A DNA stretch of 64,000 nt. Source: Photobacterium sp. GB-56. Lineage in GTDB: Bacteria; Pseudomonadota; Gammaproteobacteria; Enterobacterales; Vibrionaceae. Below are positions 52,622 to 63,280 of this stretch, piece by piece. How positions within the stretch are numbered: the first letter of the stretch is position 1; each line of letters starts with the position of its first letter. Below the pieces are notes generated by a model that saw nothing but the letters and a program-made list of their open reading frames with translations, was not told the DNA's origin and made no database searches. The position numbers and the translations under genes are program-made. Location: the NCBI RefSeq assembly GCF_003026105.1, contig NZ_PYNW01000004.1, forward strand, positions 310,001 through 374,000. The letters are read 5' to 3'.

Positions 52622-54034
52622 ATGGATAATAAGCTTGGATTAGGGGCGCTAACAGCACTCGTGATCGGCTCAATGATTGGTGCCGGCGTATTTAGCCTTC
52701 CTCAGAATATGGCACTCGTTGCAAGTCCAGCGGCTGTAATGATAGGATGGATGATCACTGGTATTGGCATGATCTTTCTCGCCCTATCATTTCAATACCT
52801 TACAATTATAAAACCTGAAATTAATAGTGGTGTATTTGGCTATGCGCAAGCTGGTTTTGGTGACTACATCGGATTTTGTTCCGCATGGGGTTACTGGCTA
52901 AGTGCAATGCTAGCAAATGTCTCATATTTAGTGATTGTCTTTAGCACATTAGGCATGTTTTTCGATAAACCTAATGATGTTATTTTTGGACTTGGTAATA
53001 CGTGGCAATCTGTTGTTGGCGCTTCTATTATTTTATGGCTCGTCCACTTCTTAATTTTGCGAGGTGTTAAAACAGCAGCAAAAATTAATATGGTAACAAC
53101 CATCGCTAAATTAGTACCTCTATTCTTATTTGTCTTCTTTACCATGCTTGCCTTCAAATGGCACACATTCATTTTTGATTTTACTGGCATTGAGTTTGGT
53201 TCCAAACATGACCTACTTGATCAAGTAAAATCGACTATGTTAATCACAGTATGGGTATTTATTGGTGTTGAAGGTGCCGTCGTTGTTTCATCACGAGCTC
53301 GCGATCGGAAAGATATTGGCCGAGCAACTATTCTCGGTCTATTAACAGCGCTTATTATCTATATTTTTGTAACGCTTCTTTCTATGGGTATTATCAGCAC
53401 TCCTGAACTCGCAAAATTACAAAATCCATCAACGGCTAAAATATTAGAACACATTTTAGGACCGTGGGGAGCCGTTCTAATTGGCTGTGGCTTACTTATT
53501 TCTGTATGTGGTGCTTTCCTTAGCTGGACGGTTTTAGCAACAGAAGCACCGTTCCTTGCCGCTAATAATAATGTATTTCCTAAAATTTATAAGAAACAAA
53601 ATGAAGCCGGTACTGCCGTTACTTCATTAAACCTAACGACTATTTGTATTCAGGTATCTTTATTTGTAGTGACTTTTGCAGGTGGAACCTACAATAGCAT
53701 TTTGGTCATTGCCTCTGAAATGATTTTGATCCCCTACTTTTTAGTTGCTGCTTATACGTTAAAAATAGCGATACAAACTAAAAATAGAGGTTCTTTACTC
53801 TGGGTTGGTATCTTTGCAACCGTATACGGTATCTGGCTACTCTACGCATCTGGTTTGCACCATTTGCTGTTGTCTGCAATTTTGTATTTACCTGGAGTGT
53901 TTTTCTTTATTAAAGCAAAACGAGAACAAAATAAGCCTATTTTTGTAGGTAGAGAAATCTATTTTGTTTTATTCCTTATTACCATTTCAGCGTTTGGTAT
54001 CTACTTACTTGTAACAGGAAAGTTAGTCATCTAA
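52622..54034 (+). CDS. APC-family basic amino acid/polyamine antiporter
   Basis: A 470-residue inner-membrane protein with twelve predicted helices. IGSMIGAGVFSLPQNMA is the first-helix APC motif, and FIGVEGAVVVSSRARDRKDIGRATILGL is the family's central consensus. Similarity by eye is to arginine:ornithine antiporters (ArcD/YdgI type). Such exchangers import arginine or lysine in return for ornithine or cadaverine. No arginine-deiminase or decarboxylase gene is beside it. TAGGTT precedes the ATG and a bidirectional terminator follows. Confidence 0.87.
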   Translation: MDNKLGLGALTALVIGSMIGAGVFSLPQNMALVASPAAVMIGWMITGIGMIFLALSFQYLTIIKPEINSGVFGYAQAGFGDYIGFCSAWGYWLSAMLANVSYLVIVFSTLGMFFDKPNDVIFGLGNTWQSVVGASIILWLVHFLILRGVKTAAKINMVTTIAKLVPLFLFVFFTMLAFKWHTFIFDFTGIEFGSKHDLLDQVKSTMLITVWVFIGVEGAVVVSSRARDRKDIGRATILGLLTALIIYIFVTLLSMGIISTPELAKLQNPSTAKILEHILGPWGAVLIGCGLLISVCGAFLSWTVLATEAPFLAANNNVFPKIYKKQNEAGTAVTSLNLTTICIQVSLFVVTFAGGTYNSILVIASEMILIPYFLVAAYTLKIAIQTKNRGSLLWVGIFATVYGIWLLYASGLHHLLLSAILYLPGVFFFIKAKREQNKPIFVGREIYFVLFLITISAFGIYLLVTGKLVI

Positions 54035-54043
54035 ATTGCAACT

Positions 54044-54080
54044 AAAAAAGCCGTGTTAATAAAATCAACACGGCTTTTTT
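54044..54080 (+). terminator. Bidirectional terminator
   Basis: 14-bp stem AAAAAAGCCGTGTT / AACACGGCTTTTTT; serves the antiporter gene and the convergent cyclase gene. Confidence 0.92.
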
Positions 54081-54097
54081 CACATCATCTGTTTAAC

Positions 54098-55414
54098 TTA
54101 TAACTGTCGTTCATTCCAAGCTATCTCAACGCGATTTCTACCACGCTCTTTAGCCTTCATTAAGGCCTCATCAGCACGTTCAATAAAGTGGCTATAATCT
54201 TCATTCTCAAGTTCTGCTACACCTAAACTACAAGTAACTTTCATACCGTTATCCCATACAGCACTCTCTATACATTCACGTATTGATTCAGCCAGTTCTG
54301 CGGTAGCACCTAAAGGTGTTGCTGGGCAAAAAATCACAAATTCTTCTCCTCCCCAACGAGCAAATACATCAGATTTTCGTACACGCTTATTGATCAAACT
54401 TGCAAATCGTCGTAATACTTCATCACCTAAGCGATGGCCATACTTATCGTTCACTTGTTTAAAGTAGTCAATATCGATAAATATCATTGAAAAAGAAATA
54501 TTATTAACAATTGAGTGTGTTGTTACCTCTGCTAACCATTCATTAATTTCATGTCTATTACGAGTTCGCGTCAAGGGATCCGTAAATGCTAACTCTTCAA
54601 ACACCAAGCTTTTCTCGTACAAAGTACGGTTTGCAGCACGTAAACGTTGTGTACGTTCTTCTGTTTCTTTAATCTTTTTTCTTAGATAAATGCGATCAAT
54701 AATGATAAAAGATATTGCTGTTACTACCCAAAGCGATAACAATATTTTTACTAACGCTTGTTCAGTGATCCTTTCACCATAAAAAACCAGCTTATTTAAT
54801 CTAATGGAATAATTCGCTTCTTTTACATAACTGCCTGTAGCAACTTCAATGATTGAAATGTTATCAAACTGTCGACTTGATTTATCAACAGGCACTTCGT
54901 AATCAGCTATCCACCATGATAAAACTTGGAAAGAACGAAGAGGAAATACAACTAGCCCTTTATCCTCTCCAGGGGCATACTCAATTGCATTAAACTTTAG
55001 AGAAATAGGATCTGATAACTTCGCGTAAGCTGAATCATAATTACGTAAATAAATACGGACTCTTTCTCCCTCTAAAGGGCTGTCATAATCAATATCAATC
55101 CCAACACTATCATAATCACTAAGATCAATACCTTTATCAACTGAGTCTGTTAGTGATATCGCAATTTCACAAAAAGGCCATTGCGCTTTATTAACGATAT
55201 CACATTCAAGTAATGCACCATTCCTATCTATATATAAAGACGATTCTGTTGCACCATTCTGTCCTTTATCATCAATAATTTTGTATGTACTATTTACAGG
55301 AGACACAATGTACTCTTTCTTTGCGCCACCAAGCATAAACCACCCATAAACAATACAGGTAAAAATAACTAGAAATAATATAGTGTAACGGACTGGTTTT
55401 ATTAAACCTGTCAT
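54098..55414 (-). CDS. Membrane diguanylate cyclase with periplasmic domain
   Basis: A 438-residue protein. Helix ~11-27, a ~180-residue periplasmic region rich in beta strands (probably a carbohydrate-binding-like sensor), helix ~228-250, a coiled linker, then a GGDEF domain. Active-site loop RWGGEEFVIF, with inhibitory site RKSD five residues before it. The FTDPLTRTRNR and IDIDYFKQVNDKYGH motifs are intact, so it should make c-di-GMP. The periplasmic part matches no family that I recall by name. It is the convergent partner of the antiporter gene. Confidence 0.9.
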   Translation of the reverse strand: MTGLIKPVRYTILFLVIFTCIVYGWFMLGGAKKEYIVSPVNSTYKIIDDKGQNGATESSLYIDRNGALLECDIVNKAQWPFCEIAISLTDSVDKGIDLSDYDSVGIDIDYDSPLEGERVRIYLRNYDSAYAKLSDPISLKFNAIEYAPGEDKGLVVFPLRSFQVLSWWIADYEVPVDKSSRQFDNISIIEVATGSYVKEANYSIRLNKLVFYGERITEQALVKILLSLWVVTAISFIIIDRIYLRKKIKETEERTQRLRAANRTLYEKSLVFEELAFTDPLTRTRNRHEINEWLAEVTTHSIVNNISFSMIFIDIDYFKQVNDKYGHRLGDEVLRRFASLINKRVRKSDVFARWGGEEFVIFCPATPLGATAELAESIRECIESAVWDNGMKVTCSLGVAELENEDYSHFIERADEALMKAKERGRNRVEIAWNERQL

Positions 55415-55600
55415 GAAAACCTCAGAGACAATTAAAGAAAAAAATATGCATATAATTTAGTAGTAAAACTAACAAAGCTTACCGATTATAACAATAGAAT
55501 AATCATTAATATGTAAGCCTTATTATACTTTCAGTGCAAAGCATTAACACTAATAAAACAATAAGTTATCTTGAATTTATCATTATTGCCTCACCGTATA

Positions 55601-56884
55601 TTAGCGACGATTTCTATGCTTACCTCTATTCTGGTGGATTCTACTTTTCGACTTTGCTCGTCGCTTTTCAGCTGCTGCACCACGGTGAACAGATTGTGTT
55701 TCTATTAATTCAGGATTAGGCTCATAGCATTCTAACCATTGCTGTGGTAGACGGCTATCTAATAACTCTTCAATCGCTTTTAATGCCCATTCTTCATCAA
55801 GGCTCATCAAAGTAATTGCATGACCAGTCATTCCTGCTCGGCCTGTACGACCAATACGGTGAACATAATCTTCAGCTTTGAAAGGCATATCAAAGTTAAC
55901 TACATATTCAAGTTGCTCAATATCCAGACCTCTGGCAGCAACATCAGTCGCGACTAATACACGAGTCTTACCTGATTTAAAATCATCTAATGCACGTTGG
56001 CGCGCACCTTGGCTTTTGTCACCATTGATCGATGACGCTTTAATACCATCTAAACCCAAATCTTTTGCTAACTGATCAGAGCCCTGCTTAGTTTTAGTGA
56101 AAACCAATACCTGTCGCCAATTACGAGAACCAATTAAATACGCAAGTAATTCAGCTTTACGATGTTTATCAACAGGATAAACCATTTGTTCAACGGTTTC
56201 CGCAGCAGTATTTGCTGGCGTTACTTCTACCATTTTAGGGTTGGTAAGAATATCAAATGCTAGCTTTTTAACTTGCTTTGAAAAAGTAGCAGAGAAAAAT
56301 AATGTCTGACGTTCTGCCGGCATTCGCTTCATAATACGTTGAATATCAACAATGAACCCCATGTCTAACATACGATCTGCTTCATCTAATACAAACGTTT
56401 CAACTTCAGATAAAGAGACAGAACCATTAAAGACGTGATCAAGTAAACGTCCAGGTGTCGCGACTAAAATTTCAGCGCCTGCATTTAAGGCTTTAACTTG
56501 TACATTCATACTCGTACCGCCATAAGCAACCGCCACTTTTAACTCGGTATATTTGGCATACGTTGTAATACTATCAAATACTTGTTGAGCTAATTCTCGT
56601 GTTGGAGTCAAAATTAAAGCACGAATTTTATTACGTGACTTCTGATTATTTTCGACCGCTGTCGACACCTGCTCAGCTTGCGATGGTAACGTCATTAAGC
56701 GTTGTAATAGTGGAAGTGCAAATGCTGCTGTTTTACCTGTGCCAGTTTGTGCACCTGCCATTACATCGTCACCTTTCAATGCCAATGGAATTGCTTGTTG
56801 CTGCACATCTGTAGGTGTTGAATAACCTAATTCAGTCAATGCTTTTAACAAATTGGGATGAAGGTTTAGGGATTGAAACGACAT
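55601..56884 (-). CDS. rhlE: DEAD-box RNA helicase, RhlE type
   Basis: A 427-residue DEAD-box helicase. Q motif in PTDVQQQAIP, motif I AQTGTGKTAAF, Ia PTRELAQQ, motif II DEADRMLDMGF, motif III SATF, motif V VATDVAARGLDI and motif VI HRIGRTGRAG are all present, followed by a basic tail (KRRAKSKSRIHQNRGKHRNRR). It matches RhlE-type proteins involved in ribosome assembly and RNA turnover at low temperature. AGGAAAT precedes the ATG. It is a single-gene unit. Confidence 0.92.
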   Translation of the reverse strand: MSFQSLNLHPNLLKALTELGYSTPTDVQQQAIPLALKGDDVMAGAQTGTGKTAAFALPLLQRLMTLPSQAEQVSTAVENNQKSRNKIRALILTPTRELAQQVFDSITTYAKYTELKVAVAYGGTSMNVQVKALNAGAEILVATPGRLLDHVFNGSVSLSEVETFVLDEADRMLDMGFIVDIQRIMKRMPAERQTLFFSATFSKQVKKLAFDILTNPKMVEVTPANTAAETVEQMVYPVDKHRKAELLAYLIGSRNWRQVLVFTKTKQGSDQLAKDLGLDGIKASSINGDKSQGARQRALDDFKSGKTRVLVATDVAARGLDIEQLEYVVNFDMPFKAEDYVHRIGRTGRAGMTGHAITLMSLDEEWALKAIEELLDSRLPQQWLECYEPNPELIETQSVHRGAAAEKRRAKSKSRIHQNRGKHRNRR

Positions 56885-57026
56885 AATGATTTCCTAACAG
56901 TAAAAACACTTATAACTTTCGATACAAGTAAGAACCGTGAGTCTACCATAAAAGGAAATAAGCGATCTTTTATCAATTGAAACAATATATAAAAATTATC
57001 AACAATGCAGATTTATAGAAAGGATG

Positions 57027-57356
57027 TTATTGGATATAGAGCTGTTTTTTTATTCTATAAATTCGCAGTTCTCTGATAGTAACAAAAACAAAATTGATAA
57101 TCACAGTGATAAACAGGAAAGATGCTCCTAGTGGAGAATAGTCGAAGCTCATCATAAGATAGCCTAATGCACTGAATGAAATTAAAACTAATATCCACCT
57201 CAATGGCGAACCAAATCGTAAATCGTCGCGTTTCTTATCGTAATACACTGAAAAACGGCCTAATAGAAAGCCAAACTTAATGTCTAAACCATAAGATTTT
57301 ATCTCATAAGGCTGCGAGATTTTTTTTAATTCCTGCTCAAGCTCTGCAATATCCAT
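57027..57356 (-). CDS. Small membrane protein of unknown function
   Basis: About 110 residues: a soluble N-terminal ~55 residues (MDIAELEQELKKISQPYEI and DDLRFGSPLRW) then two transmembrane helices (ILVLISFSALGYLMMSF and LGASFLFITVIINFVFVTI). The ATG at 57356 is chosen by spacing to AAGGA; another in-frame ATG is two codons earlier. No family recognised. It follows nagK on the same strand. Confidence 0.6.
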   Translation of the reverse strand: MDIAELEQELKKISQPYEIKSYGLDIKFGFLLGRFSVYYDKKRDDLRFGSPLRWILVLISFSALGYLMMSFDYSPLGASFLFITVIINFVFVTIRELRIYRIKKQLYIQ

Positions 57357-57439
57357 ATTCATTTCCTTATAAAAGTATATCCATACTAGCAATTTAAAAA
57401 TAAGAATTTTAAACAGAGGTAAAATTATGAGGCTCGTTT

Positions 57440-57470
57440 AACAAAAAAGAGCTCTATAAGAGCCCTTTTG
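57440..57470 (-). terminator. Terminator of nagK
   Basis: Minus strand GGGCTCT / AGAGCTC with a 3-base loop, then TTTTTT. Confidence 0.7.
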
Positions 57471-57487
57471 ATTGAATCTAAAAAATA

Positions 57488-58396
57488 TTATTTTATATTT
57501 AAGAATGCCGCACCACGTACGCCACCCGCATCACCATATTTTGCTTTCACTACTTTTGGCGCAACAGCTACAGACAATAAATATTTAGGTAAACGCTTTG
57601 GTAATTCATCGTAAATAACATCAAAATTAGATAAACCACCACCAAGTACCACAACGTGCGGATCTAAACCAGTAAAGATATTAGCGAAACAGATAGCAAG
57701 CAACTCTAAGAAACGTTCTACATGCTCAACTGCTTTTTCTTCACCTTCACGATAATGACCAATAATTTCAATTGCTTTTAACTTTTCACCGTAATAGTGC
57801 TGGTATAACAATTCAAAACCACGACCCGAAAGATAATTATCAATACAGCCTTTTTGACCACATCCACAACCGAGTAACGGTGCATTTTCACCTAAAAATA
57901 ACCATGCATCTAACGGTAATCGAGCATGGCCTAGTTCACCACCTACATGGTTTAGACCAGAAAACACCTTGCCATCAAATACCATACCACCGCCAACGCC
58001 AGTACCAAGGATCAAACCTAGTACTGATGGCGAATCTTTATGTTCATCATCCCACGCTTCAGATAATGCAAAACAATTCGCATCGTTATCAAGTGCCACT
58101 TTACGACCCAGTTTCGCTTCTAAGTCTGCACGTAACGTGCGCCCTTTTGCAGCAGGAATATTAGACGTTAATACAACGCCATTTCGTGCATCTTCAATAC
58201 CAGGAATACCGATGCCTACCAAGCCTTCACAACCAAATTTTTCATCGGCTTGTTGAACCAAAGTAACAACTATATCGATTAACTTATTGTAATCATCACC
58301 TGGTGTTGCCACACGCTCTGTTGCTACACGCTCAAGCTTTTCATTAAATGCCCCAAATTCAATTTTGGTACCGCCGATATCAAAGCCGTAGTACAT
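57488..58396 (-). CDS. nagK: N-acetyl-D-glucosamine kinase
   Basis: A 302-residue ROK-family kinase. [14 protein letters not shown] is the phosphate loop, [16 protein letters not shown] holds the catalytic Asp, [13 protein letters not shown] the second phosphate motif, and GHARLPLDA with [17 protein letters not shown] is the zinc motif. It phosphorylates GlcNAc from chitin breakdown or cell-wall recycling to GlcNAc-6-phosphate. It complements the GH20 hexosaminidase at 40631. AGGATG lies just before the start. A terminator follows. Confidence 0.93.
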   Translation of the reverse strand: MYYGFDIGGTKIEFGAFNEKLERVATERVATPGDDYNKLIDIVVTLVQQADEKFGCEGLVGIGIPGIEDARNGVVLTSNIPAAKGRTLRADLEAKLGRKVALDNDANCFALSEAWDDEHKDSPSVLGLILGTGVGGGMVFDGKVFSGLNHVGGELGHARLPLDAWLFLGENAPLLGCGCGQKGCIDNYLSGRGFELLYQHYYGEKLKAIEIIGHYREGEEKAVEHVERFLELLAICFANIFTGLDPHVVVLGGGLSNFDVIYDELPKRLPKYLLSVAVAPKVVKAKYGDAGGVRGAAFLNIK

Positions 58397-58628
58397 CCTA
58401 TAACCTCACAAATAATGCTCAACAACACCCGACCAGTGTACAAAACTTTCACTACTTTGAAAATTATCCACACTAAGCACCACTCTATCTGTGACTAATA
58501 GCAAATTTAGCCTCATGATGAGGTGTAAAGATCTCGTTTAAAGAAAAAATTTAGCTAAATTACATAATCATCACTGATTAAATGACAACCTCTCTCATTA
58601 ACAACAAGTGACAAGGTAACGTTTACAT

Positions 58629-59354
58629 TTAATTTCCGTACTCAAGCATAAAACTTTGAAGTGTTTTTAAGGCAGAGTCATCAGGCAATAGTCGATTCAT
58701 TTTACCTGTGATGTAATTTTCACGAAATACATCAAACCACAGGTCTAACATTTCAGCATTTTCATGCTCACCAAATAAATCAACAATTTTAGCAGCAACT
58801 TCTGCTGTACCTAATTGGTTATCCTTAGACGCCTCACGCATTTTATAACGTGATGGTTTATCAGGGTTTATCGATAAGACTGGGAAATTATTTAAGTAAG
58901 GACTTTTACGAAACATTTTTTTTGCTTCAGCCCAACTACCATCCAGCATGATAAATAATGGACGTTTGCCGTCTGGCAGCTCAACGTTTTCGGCAACACG
59001 TTCAGGCTCTGCATATTCAGCAGGAAAAACCACATAAGGTTGCCATTGTGGATCATTAAGCAGTGCTAACATCTCTGTATTCGGTTCAGTACGAGACCAA
59101 ATATAAGCGAAGGTATCTTCAAAAACATCAGCAATCAAACGGCCTGTATTGCTTGGTTTTAAGATCTCGTCATCGAACATGATGAGTAGAAACGCAGCAT
59201 TCGATGTTGCTAATGGTCGATACTCACAAATACAAAGATGAGTTCGCAGCATACATTGACGACAACGCTCAACTTTACAACCGCGAGCTAAAAATGGACG
59301 AGTCGAACGCGCTAAACGTTCGTCATATAAAGTATGTACAGCATGTATGCGCAT
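58629..59354 (-). CDS. tapT: tRNA-uridine aminocarboxypropyltransferase (DTW domain)
   Basis: A 241-residue DTW-domain protein. Cysteines CRQCMLRTHLCIC near residues 34-46 are the zinc-like cluster; FIMLDGSWAEAKKMFRKSPYL is the DTW core, here DGSW. The group makes acp3U47 in tRNA from SAM (TapT in E. coli), which stabilises tRNA at high temperature. Length and motif order fit the TapT type; the related TuaA-like copies elsewhere cannot be excluded. It is followed downstream by nagK. Confidence 0.88.
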   Translation of the reverse strand: MRIHAVHTLYDERLARSTRPFLARGCKVERCRQCMLRTHLCICEYRPLATSNAAFLLIMFDDEILKPSNTGRLIADVFEDTFAYIWSRTEPNTEMLALLNDPQWQPYVVFPAEYAEPERVAENVELPDGKRPLFIMLDGSWAEAKKMFRKSPYLNNFPVLSINPDKPSRYKMREASKDNQLGTAEVAAKIVDLFGEHENAEMLDLWFDVFRENYITGKMNRLLPDDSALKTLQSFMLEYGN

Positions 59355-59447
59355 GAAGGATAACCTGAGACAAAATGAACTGCCGCATTCTACCGAATAC
59401 CATGCGCAACATACAAAAATTAACTCTATCCAGTTCGTCTCTGATTA

Positions 59448-61529
59448 TTAATTAGTCGATACTGGCGTTTCAAATGTTAAGACGGGATCATTTTCATCTT
59501 CCAAATGATAACGGCTCAACATACCTTGTTGTTGTTGCGCGATGACAGCGACACGTTCAGCTTCATCAACAAGCGTATCAAGCTGGTGATTATTTTGTTG
59601 AGCACGACTTGCAACCTGCTCCAAATTTTGGGCAACATGTTGTGACGCTCGTTCTTGTTGTTGTGTCGCGACGGCAATCGTCACCATTTGTTGATTGATA
59701 TCTGAAATAGTATTTTTGATCAAATTTATAGCTTGTTGCACATCACTGCTACGTTCAATAGACGACATCATTTCTTTACGACTCACTAACATCGCTTCAT
59801 TGACGTCATCAGCCGCTTTATGAAGCGAGGCTATCGTATTGCGAATAGACTCTGTTTGTTGATTCGTTTCACTTGCCAATTGACGAACTTCATCTGCAAC
59901 AACAGCAAACCCACGGCCTTGTTCTCCCGCTCTTGCTGCTTCAATGGCTGCATTTAAAGCCAGTAAGTTAGTGTTATTCGCGATAGAACTTATAAGCTCC
60001 ACGACTTCTGTAATTTCTTTTACGTAATTATCTAACTCTTGCATTCGCTTTTCATTAATAGCGAATTGCTCTTCTAATGCTAATAAGCCTTGAGTACTGC
60101 ACTCAATAATCCCAACACCATTTAAAGCTAATTGTTGAGCCTTTTGCGCTTGTTTTTCTGATTCAGAGCTACTTTGCGAGATCTCTCGAATAGATCCTTC
60201 AAGTTGTGTCATCGATGTTGTTACAACAGCCAATTCCTCACTTTGATTTTGTAGCGCAACACGCGAAGTTGTAGAAGCGTGCATGCTTAATTCAGCAGCA
60301 CTGGTTAACTCATTACTGTTAGTAATTAACTGCTGTAGTGATTCTCTATCATGTTCACACAGATCGTTGAGCACTTGTGCTAACTGAGCAAATTCACTAG
60401 CAGCATTAGTATTTGCCTTAACCGTTAAATTCCCCTCACTAATTTTATTTACAACGTCACTAATATGTTCAATCGACTTTTTCACTACGCGGCTTATCCA
60501 CGTTCCTGCAAGCACTGAAATAATTAACCCAATGATGCTAAAAATTAGGAACATTTGTCGTGCATCATTGCTTGCATGTGTAAAACCATTTTCACCATTT
60601 TTAATTAAGCCATGTGATTGCTGGGTAATCACTTGGAGTAAATCCATAATCAAACTAGTTTGGTGTTTAACTTCGGTATATTTAATGCTTTGTTCTTCAT
60701 TGAGTTTCAATACATTTAAATAACGTTCAATATATCCCTGTTTGGCAAATAACTTTTTTACCATTTCAAATGGCACAGTGAGGCTTGAAAAATCATTTAT
60801 CGCACCATTTTCACGTACCAATTCACCCCAAGCATATTTCATCCCTGATAAATTCGTACGTTTAAGATCTTTTGCTATCAACTTTGCTTTAACCAAATCA
60901 GGTTCTGTGACTAACAGCATCAAGTTACCGCTTAACTCTACAGCATGATTTAAAAAGTTAGTGACATTACTCATCGCATACTCGTTATCAGAATATAACG
61001 TTATACCAACACGACTCATTTCCGAACGAACAGATGAAACCGCATAGTTCATCGTTGAGCGCTCAGTTGCTAGCTTTTCTTTATTTAGAATAATTTCTTT
61101 TTGAATGGAATAAATATCAAACGCTAATTGATTAATGGATTCAACTTCAGACAAGTATTTTTCTGCATATTGTTTTAACCAGTTTATCTTATAAGTTTTT
61201 GCTAGTATCTCTAACTCTTTACCTGCATCTTCACCTTGGCTATGCATATTCTTATAAATAGCAAATGTTTGATTCAGTGACTGTTCATTATTACTCATCA
61301 ACATATCACTTAAACTTTGCTCAACTTCTAATGCACTTGTCACAATCGCGGCGTTTTTTAATGATACTGGCACCGCTTGGTTGCTTAATACATCAAACTC
61401 TCGGGTCATGTTATTTAATCCATTGTTACCCGAAAAAGAAAGCGTAAGACTGATTGTTACCAGTATTGCTAAAACAAACTGAATTCTTAAAACAACAGAT
61501 AATTTTTTTGCGCGATGTGCTTGCTTCAT
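59448..61529 (-). CDS. Methyl-accepting chemotaxis protein
   Basis: A 693-residue chemoreceptor. First transmembrane helix ~13-32, a large periplasmic helical sensor (~40-325), second helix ~328-348, HAMP (~350-402), then the signalling domain with the hairpin tip [37 protein letters not shown]. It signals to CheA/CheW. The ligand is unknown; the long helical sensor resembles four-helix bundle or nitrate/energy-type receptors. GAGGATA precedes the ATG. Confidence 0.92.
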   Translation of the reverse strand: MKQAHRAKKLSVVLRIQFVLAILVTISLTLSFSGNNGLNNMTREFDVLSNQAVPVSLKNAAIVTSALEVEQSLSDMLMSNNEQSLNQTFAIYKNMHSQGEDAGKELEILAKTYKINWLKQYAEKYLSEVESINQLAFDIYSIQKEIILNKEKLATERSTMNYAVSSVRSEMSRVGITLYSDNEYAMSNVTNFLNHAVELSGNLMLLVTEPDLVKAKLIAKDLKRTNLSGMKYAWGELVRENGAINDFSSLTVPFEMVKKLFAKQGYIERYLNVLKLNEEQSIKYTEVKHQTSLIMDLLQVITQQSHGLIKNGENGFTHASNDARQMFLIFSIIGLIISVLAGTWISRVVKKSIEHISDVVNKISEGNLTVKANTNAASEFAQLAQVLNDLCEHDRESLQQLITNSNELTSAAELSMHASTTSRVALQNQSEELAVVTTSMTQLEGSIREISQSSSESEKQAQKAQQLALNGVGIIECSTQGLLALEEQFAINEKRMQELDNYVKEITEVVELISSIANNTNLLALNAAIEAARAGEQGRGFAVVADEVRQLASETNQQTESIRNTIASLHKAADDVNEAMLVSRKEMMSSIERSSDVQQAINLIKNTISDINQQMVTIAVATQQQERASQHVAQNLEQVASRAQQNNHQLDTLVDEAERVAVIAQQQQGMLSRYHLEDENDPVLTFETPVSTN

Positions 61530-61850
61530 TAACCTATCCTCAGAACATTGTTAAGAGAGAAAAGTAAAAAGCAAAATGCTAACTACCAATTATTAATATT
61601 ATGAATACTCTCTATGGAGCATTAAGGTAATAATTAATTGTTAAAGAAATATTTCAATTATTTATTTTATTAATATTCTTGTTTTTAATGATAATAGACA
61701 TGAATTAAGTTCTACTTAACTCACATTCCATATAGGGATTTTTGGTGGCTTTTATATGATAAAATACAGCATAAAGTTGAAATGAAATATGACATTAAAT
61801 ACCTTATTCCTTTTCTGCATTTATTAAATGGATTAACTACATTAAAATTT
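61530..61850. other. AT-rich intergenic region
   Basis: About 320 AT-rich bases between the DUF3802-like gene and the chemoreceptor gene (both minus). No gene or strong hairpin recognised. Confidence 0.4.
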
Positions 61851-62216
61851 TTAATAAATTTTTAAAATTGCTGAGTCAAATAAGTTTTTTACTAAACTAA
61901 TAAAGTCTTCTAAGAAACTAATTTGCACATCAGAAGCTTCACATAACCAAATTCCTTCAAGAACTTGATTGAGATCAGCAAGAACTAAATCAGCTTCTTG
62001 CATTAACTGAAAACGAACATCTTGCTCAATATCAGGGTTTTGCGAAAATACGGTCATCAATTGCGTTGCGATTAAATCAGTGACGACATCTTCTATAGTA
62101 ATGCTTTTTTCAGATACGGATAACCCTTCAAATAAGGTTAAACTTGAGGCTAAATACTCAACTAAAGCTTCATATCCTTCTGTATTTACGACCAGATTTT
62201 CCACAATACTATCCAT
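61851..62216 (-). CDS. DUF3802-like protein
   Basis: A 121-residue acidic, helical protein. VNTEGYEALVEYLASSLTLFEG, then DVVTDLIATQLMTVFSQNP and FLEDFISLVKNLFD resemble the DUF3802 family of Vibrionaceae as I recall it. Function unknown. It lies downstream of the PAS-GGDEF gene on the same strand, 44 bases away, so it may be part of the same signalling operon. Confidence 0.65.
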   Translation of the reverse strand: MDSIVENLVVNTEGYEALVEYLASSLTLFEGLSVSEKSITIEDVVTDLIATQLMTVFSQNPDIEQDVRFQLMQEADLVLADLNQVLEGIWLCEASDVQISFLEDFISLVKNLFDSAILKIY

Positions 62217-62260
62217 ATATAATCAGAAAATTTTTATATACTTTACTCTTTATTTTTTCA

Positions 62261-63280
62261 TTAACCAATATTTCTATTGAATTCATTGATATTTTTTACA
62301 TTTGTCGCTAGTGAAGTAAATTTACCATCCGCTTGCATTACTGTCGTTTGATTTCGTCCTTTATTCTTCGATTCATACAGAGCAGAATCAGTTTGTTCTA
62401 GCCATGATTCATAGTTGGTTATACCTGGGTGTAACTGGCACACACCTAAACTTATCGTGACATTAATTGTCTTACCATCAACAACAACATTCGCCTTTTC
62501 TACTTTTTTACGTAATCTTTCAGTAAAATAGCTGGTCATATCTGCCGTAGTTCCAGGTAAAATCACACCAAACTCTTCTCCCCCATAGCGCCCTGCTATA
62601 TCGCTTTGCCGTTTTGCTTTTCGAACGATATCAGCAATCGTTTTAATGACGGCATCACCAGCAACATGGCCATAAGTATCATTAACATTTTTAAAATGGT
62701 CGATATCAAACATAACTAGTGTCATCGATTGATGCATTTGCTGATAGTGTTCAAACTCTTCAACTAAACAATTTTCCCAATGCCCACGATTATACAGCTG
62801 GGTTAATCGATCTGTGATACTAAGATGAGTTAATTGCTCGTTTGACTCCCTTAGGTGATTTTTATTTTTAGCTATATCCGTGACATCTGTAATCGTTAAA
62901 CAGATATGAGTATATTCACCAGTCAAAGACTTCAAAGGTGTTAATGTCATGTTTTGATACATGAAATCAGCACCTCCAGAGATTGGACTAAAATTACTAA
63001 ACTTAAATACCCAAGGACGATCTTCCCATGCAGAAAAAGAGCGCATTCGTAATTTAAATGTTGATGATATTTTATTTTTTAGCCAATTCTTAGGTAAATT
63101 CTCTACAACATCAAATAAAGGCTTACCCATTATTTGATCGGTTGATATACCGCTATATGCCTGCATAAATGTATTCCATGCATATACATTGTAATCTTTA
63201 TCCAATATCACAATCCCTGCATCCAAATGATCAAGGACCTGCATGGTTAAATGAAAATCAGCTAATGAAATATCACTCAA
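62261..63280 (-). CDS. PAS-GGDEF diguanylate cyclase
   Basis: A 339-residue cytoplasmic protein. A PAS domain (VLDHLDAGIVILDKDYNVYAWNTFMQAYSGI) and a PAC-like extension are followed by GGDEF: DIDHFKNVNDTYGHVAGDAV, inhibitory RQSD, then RYGGEEFGVIL. It should be active and product-inhibited. The start is TTG, with a weak GGA site. It overlaps the upstream receiver/CheX-like gene by four bases, so the two are translated together and may form a signalling pathway from phosphoryl transfer to c-di-GMP. Confidence 0.9.
   Translation of the reverse strand: MSDISLADFHLTMQVLDHLDAGIVILDKDYNVYAWNTFMQAYSGISTDQIMGKPLFDVVENLPKNWLKNKISSTFKLRMRSFSAWEDRPWVFKFSNFSPISGGADFMYQNMTLTPLKSLTGEYTHICLTITDVTDIAKNKNHLRESNEQLTHLSITDRLTQLYNRGHWENCLVEEFEHYQQMHQSMTLVMFDIDHFKNVNDTYGHVAGDAVIKTIADIVRKAKRQSDIAGRYGGEEFGVILPGTTADMTSYFTERLRKKVEKANVVVDGKTINVTISLGVCQLHPGITNYESWLEQTDSALYESKNKGRNQTTVMQADGKFTSLATNVKNINEFNRNIG

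Noticed and set aside
57772-58256. Long plus-strand frames opposite nagK
   Set aside because: nagK is complete with all ROK motifs; these are antisense shadows.
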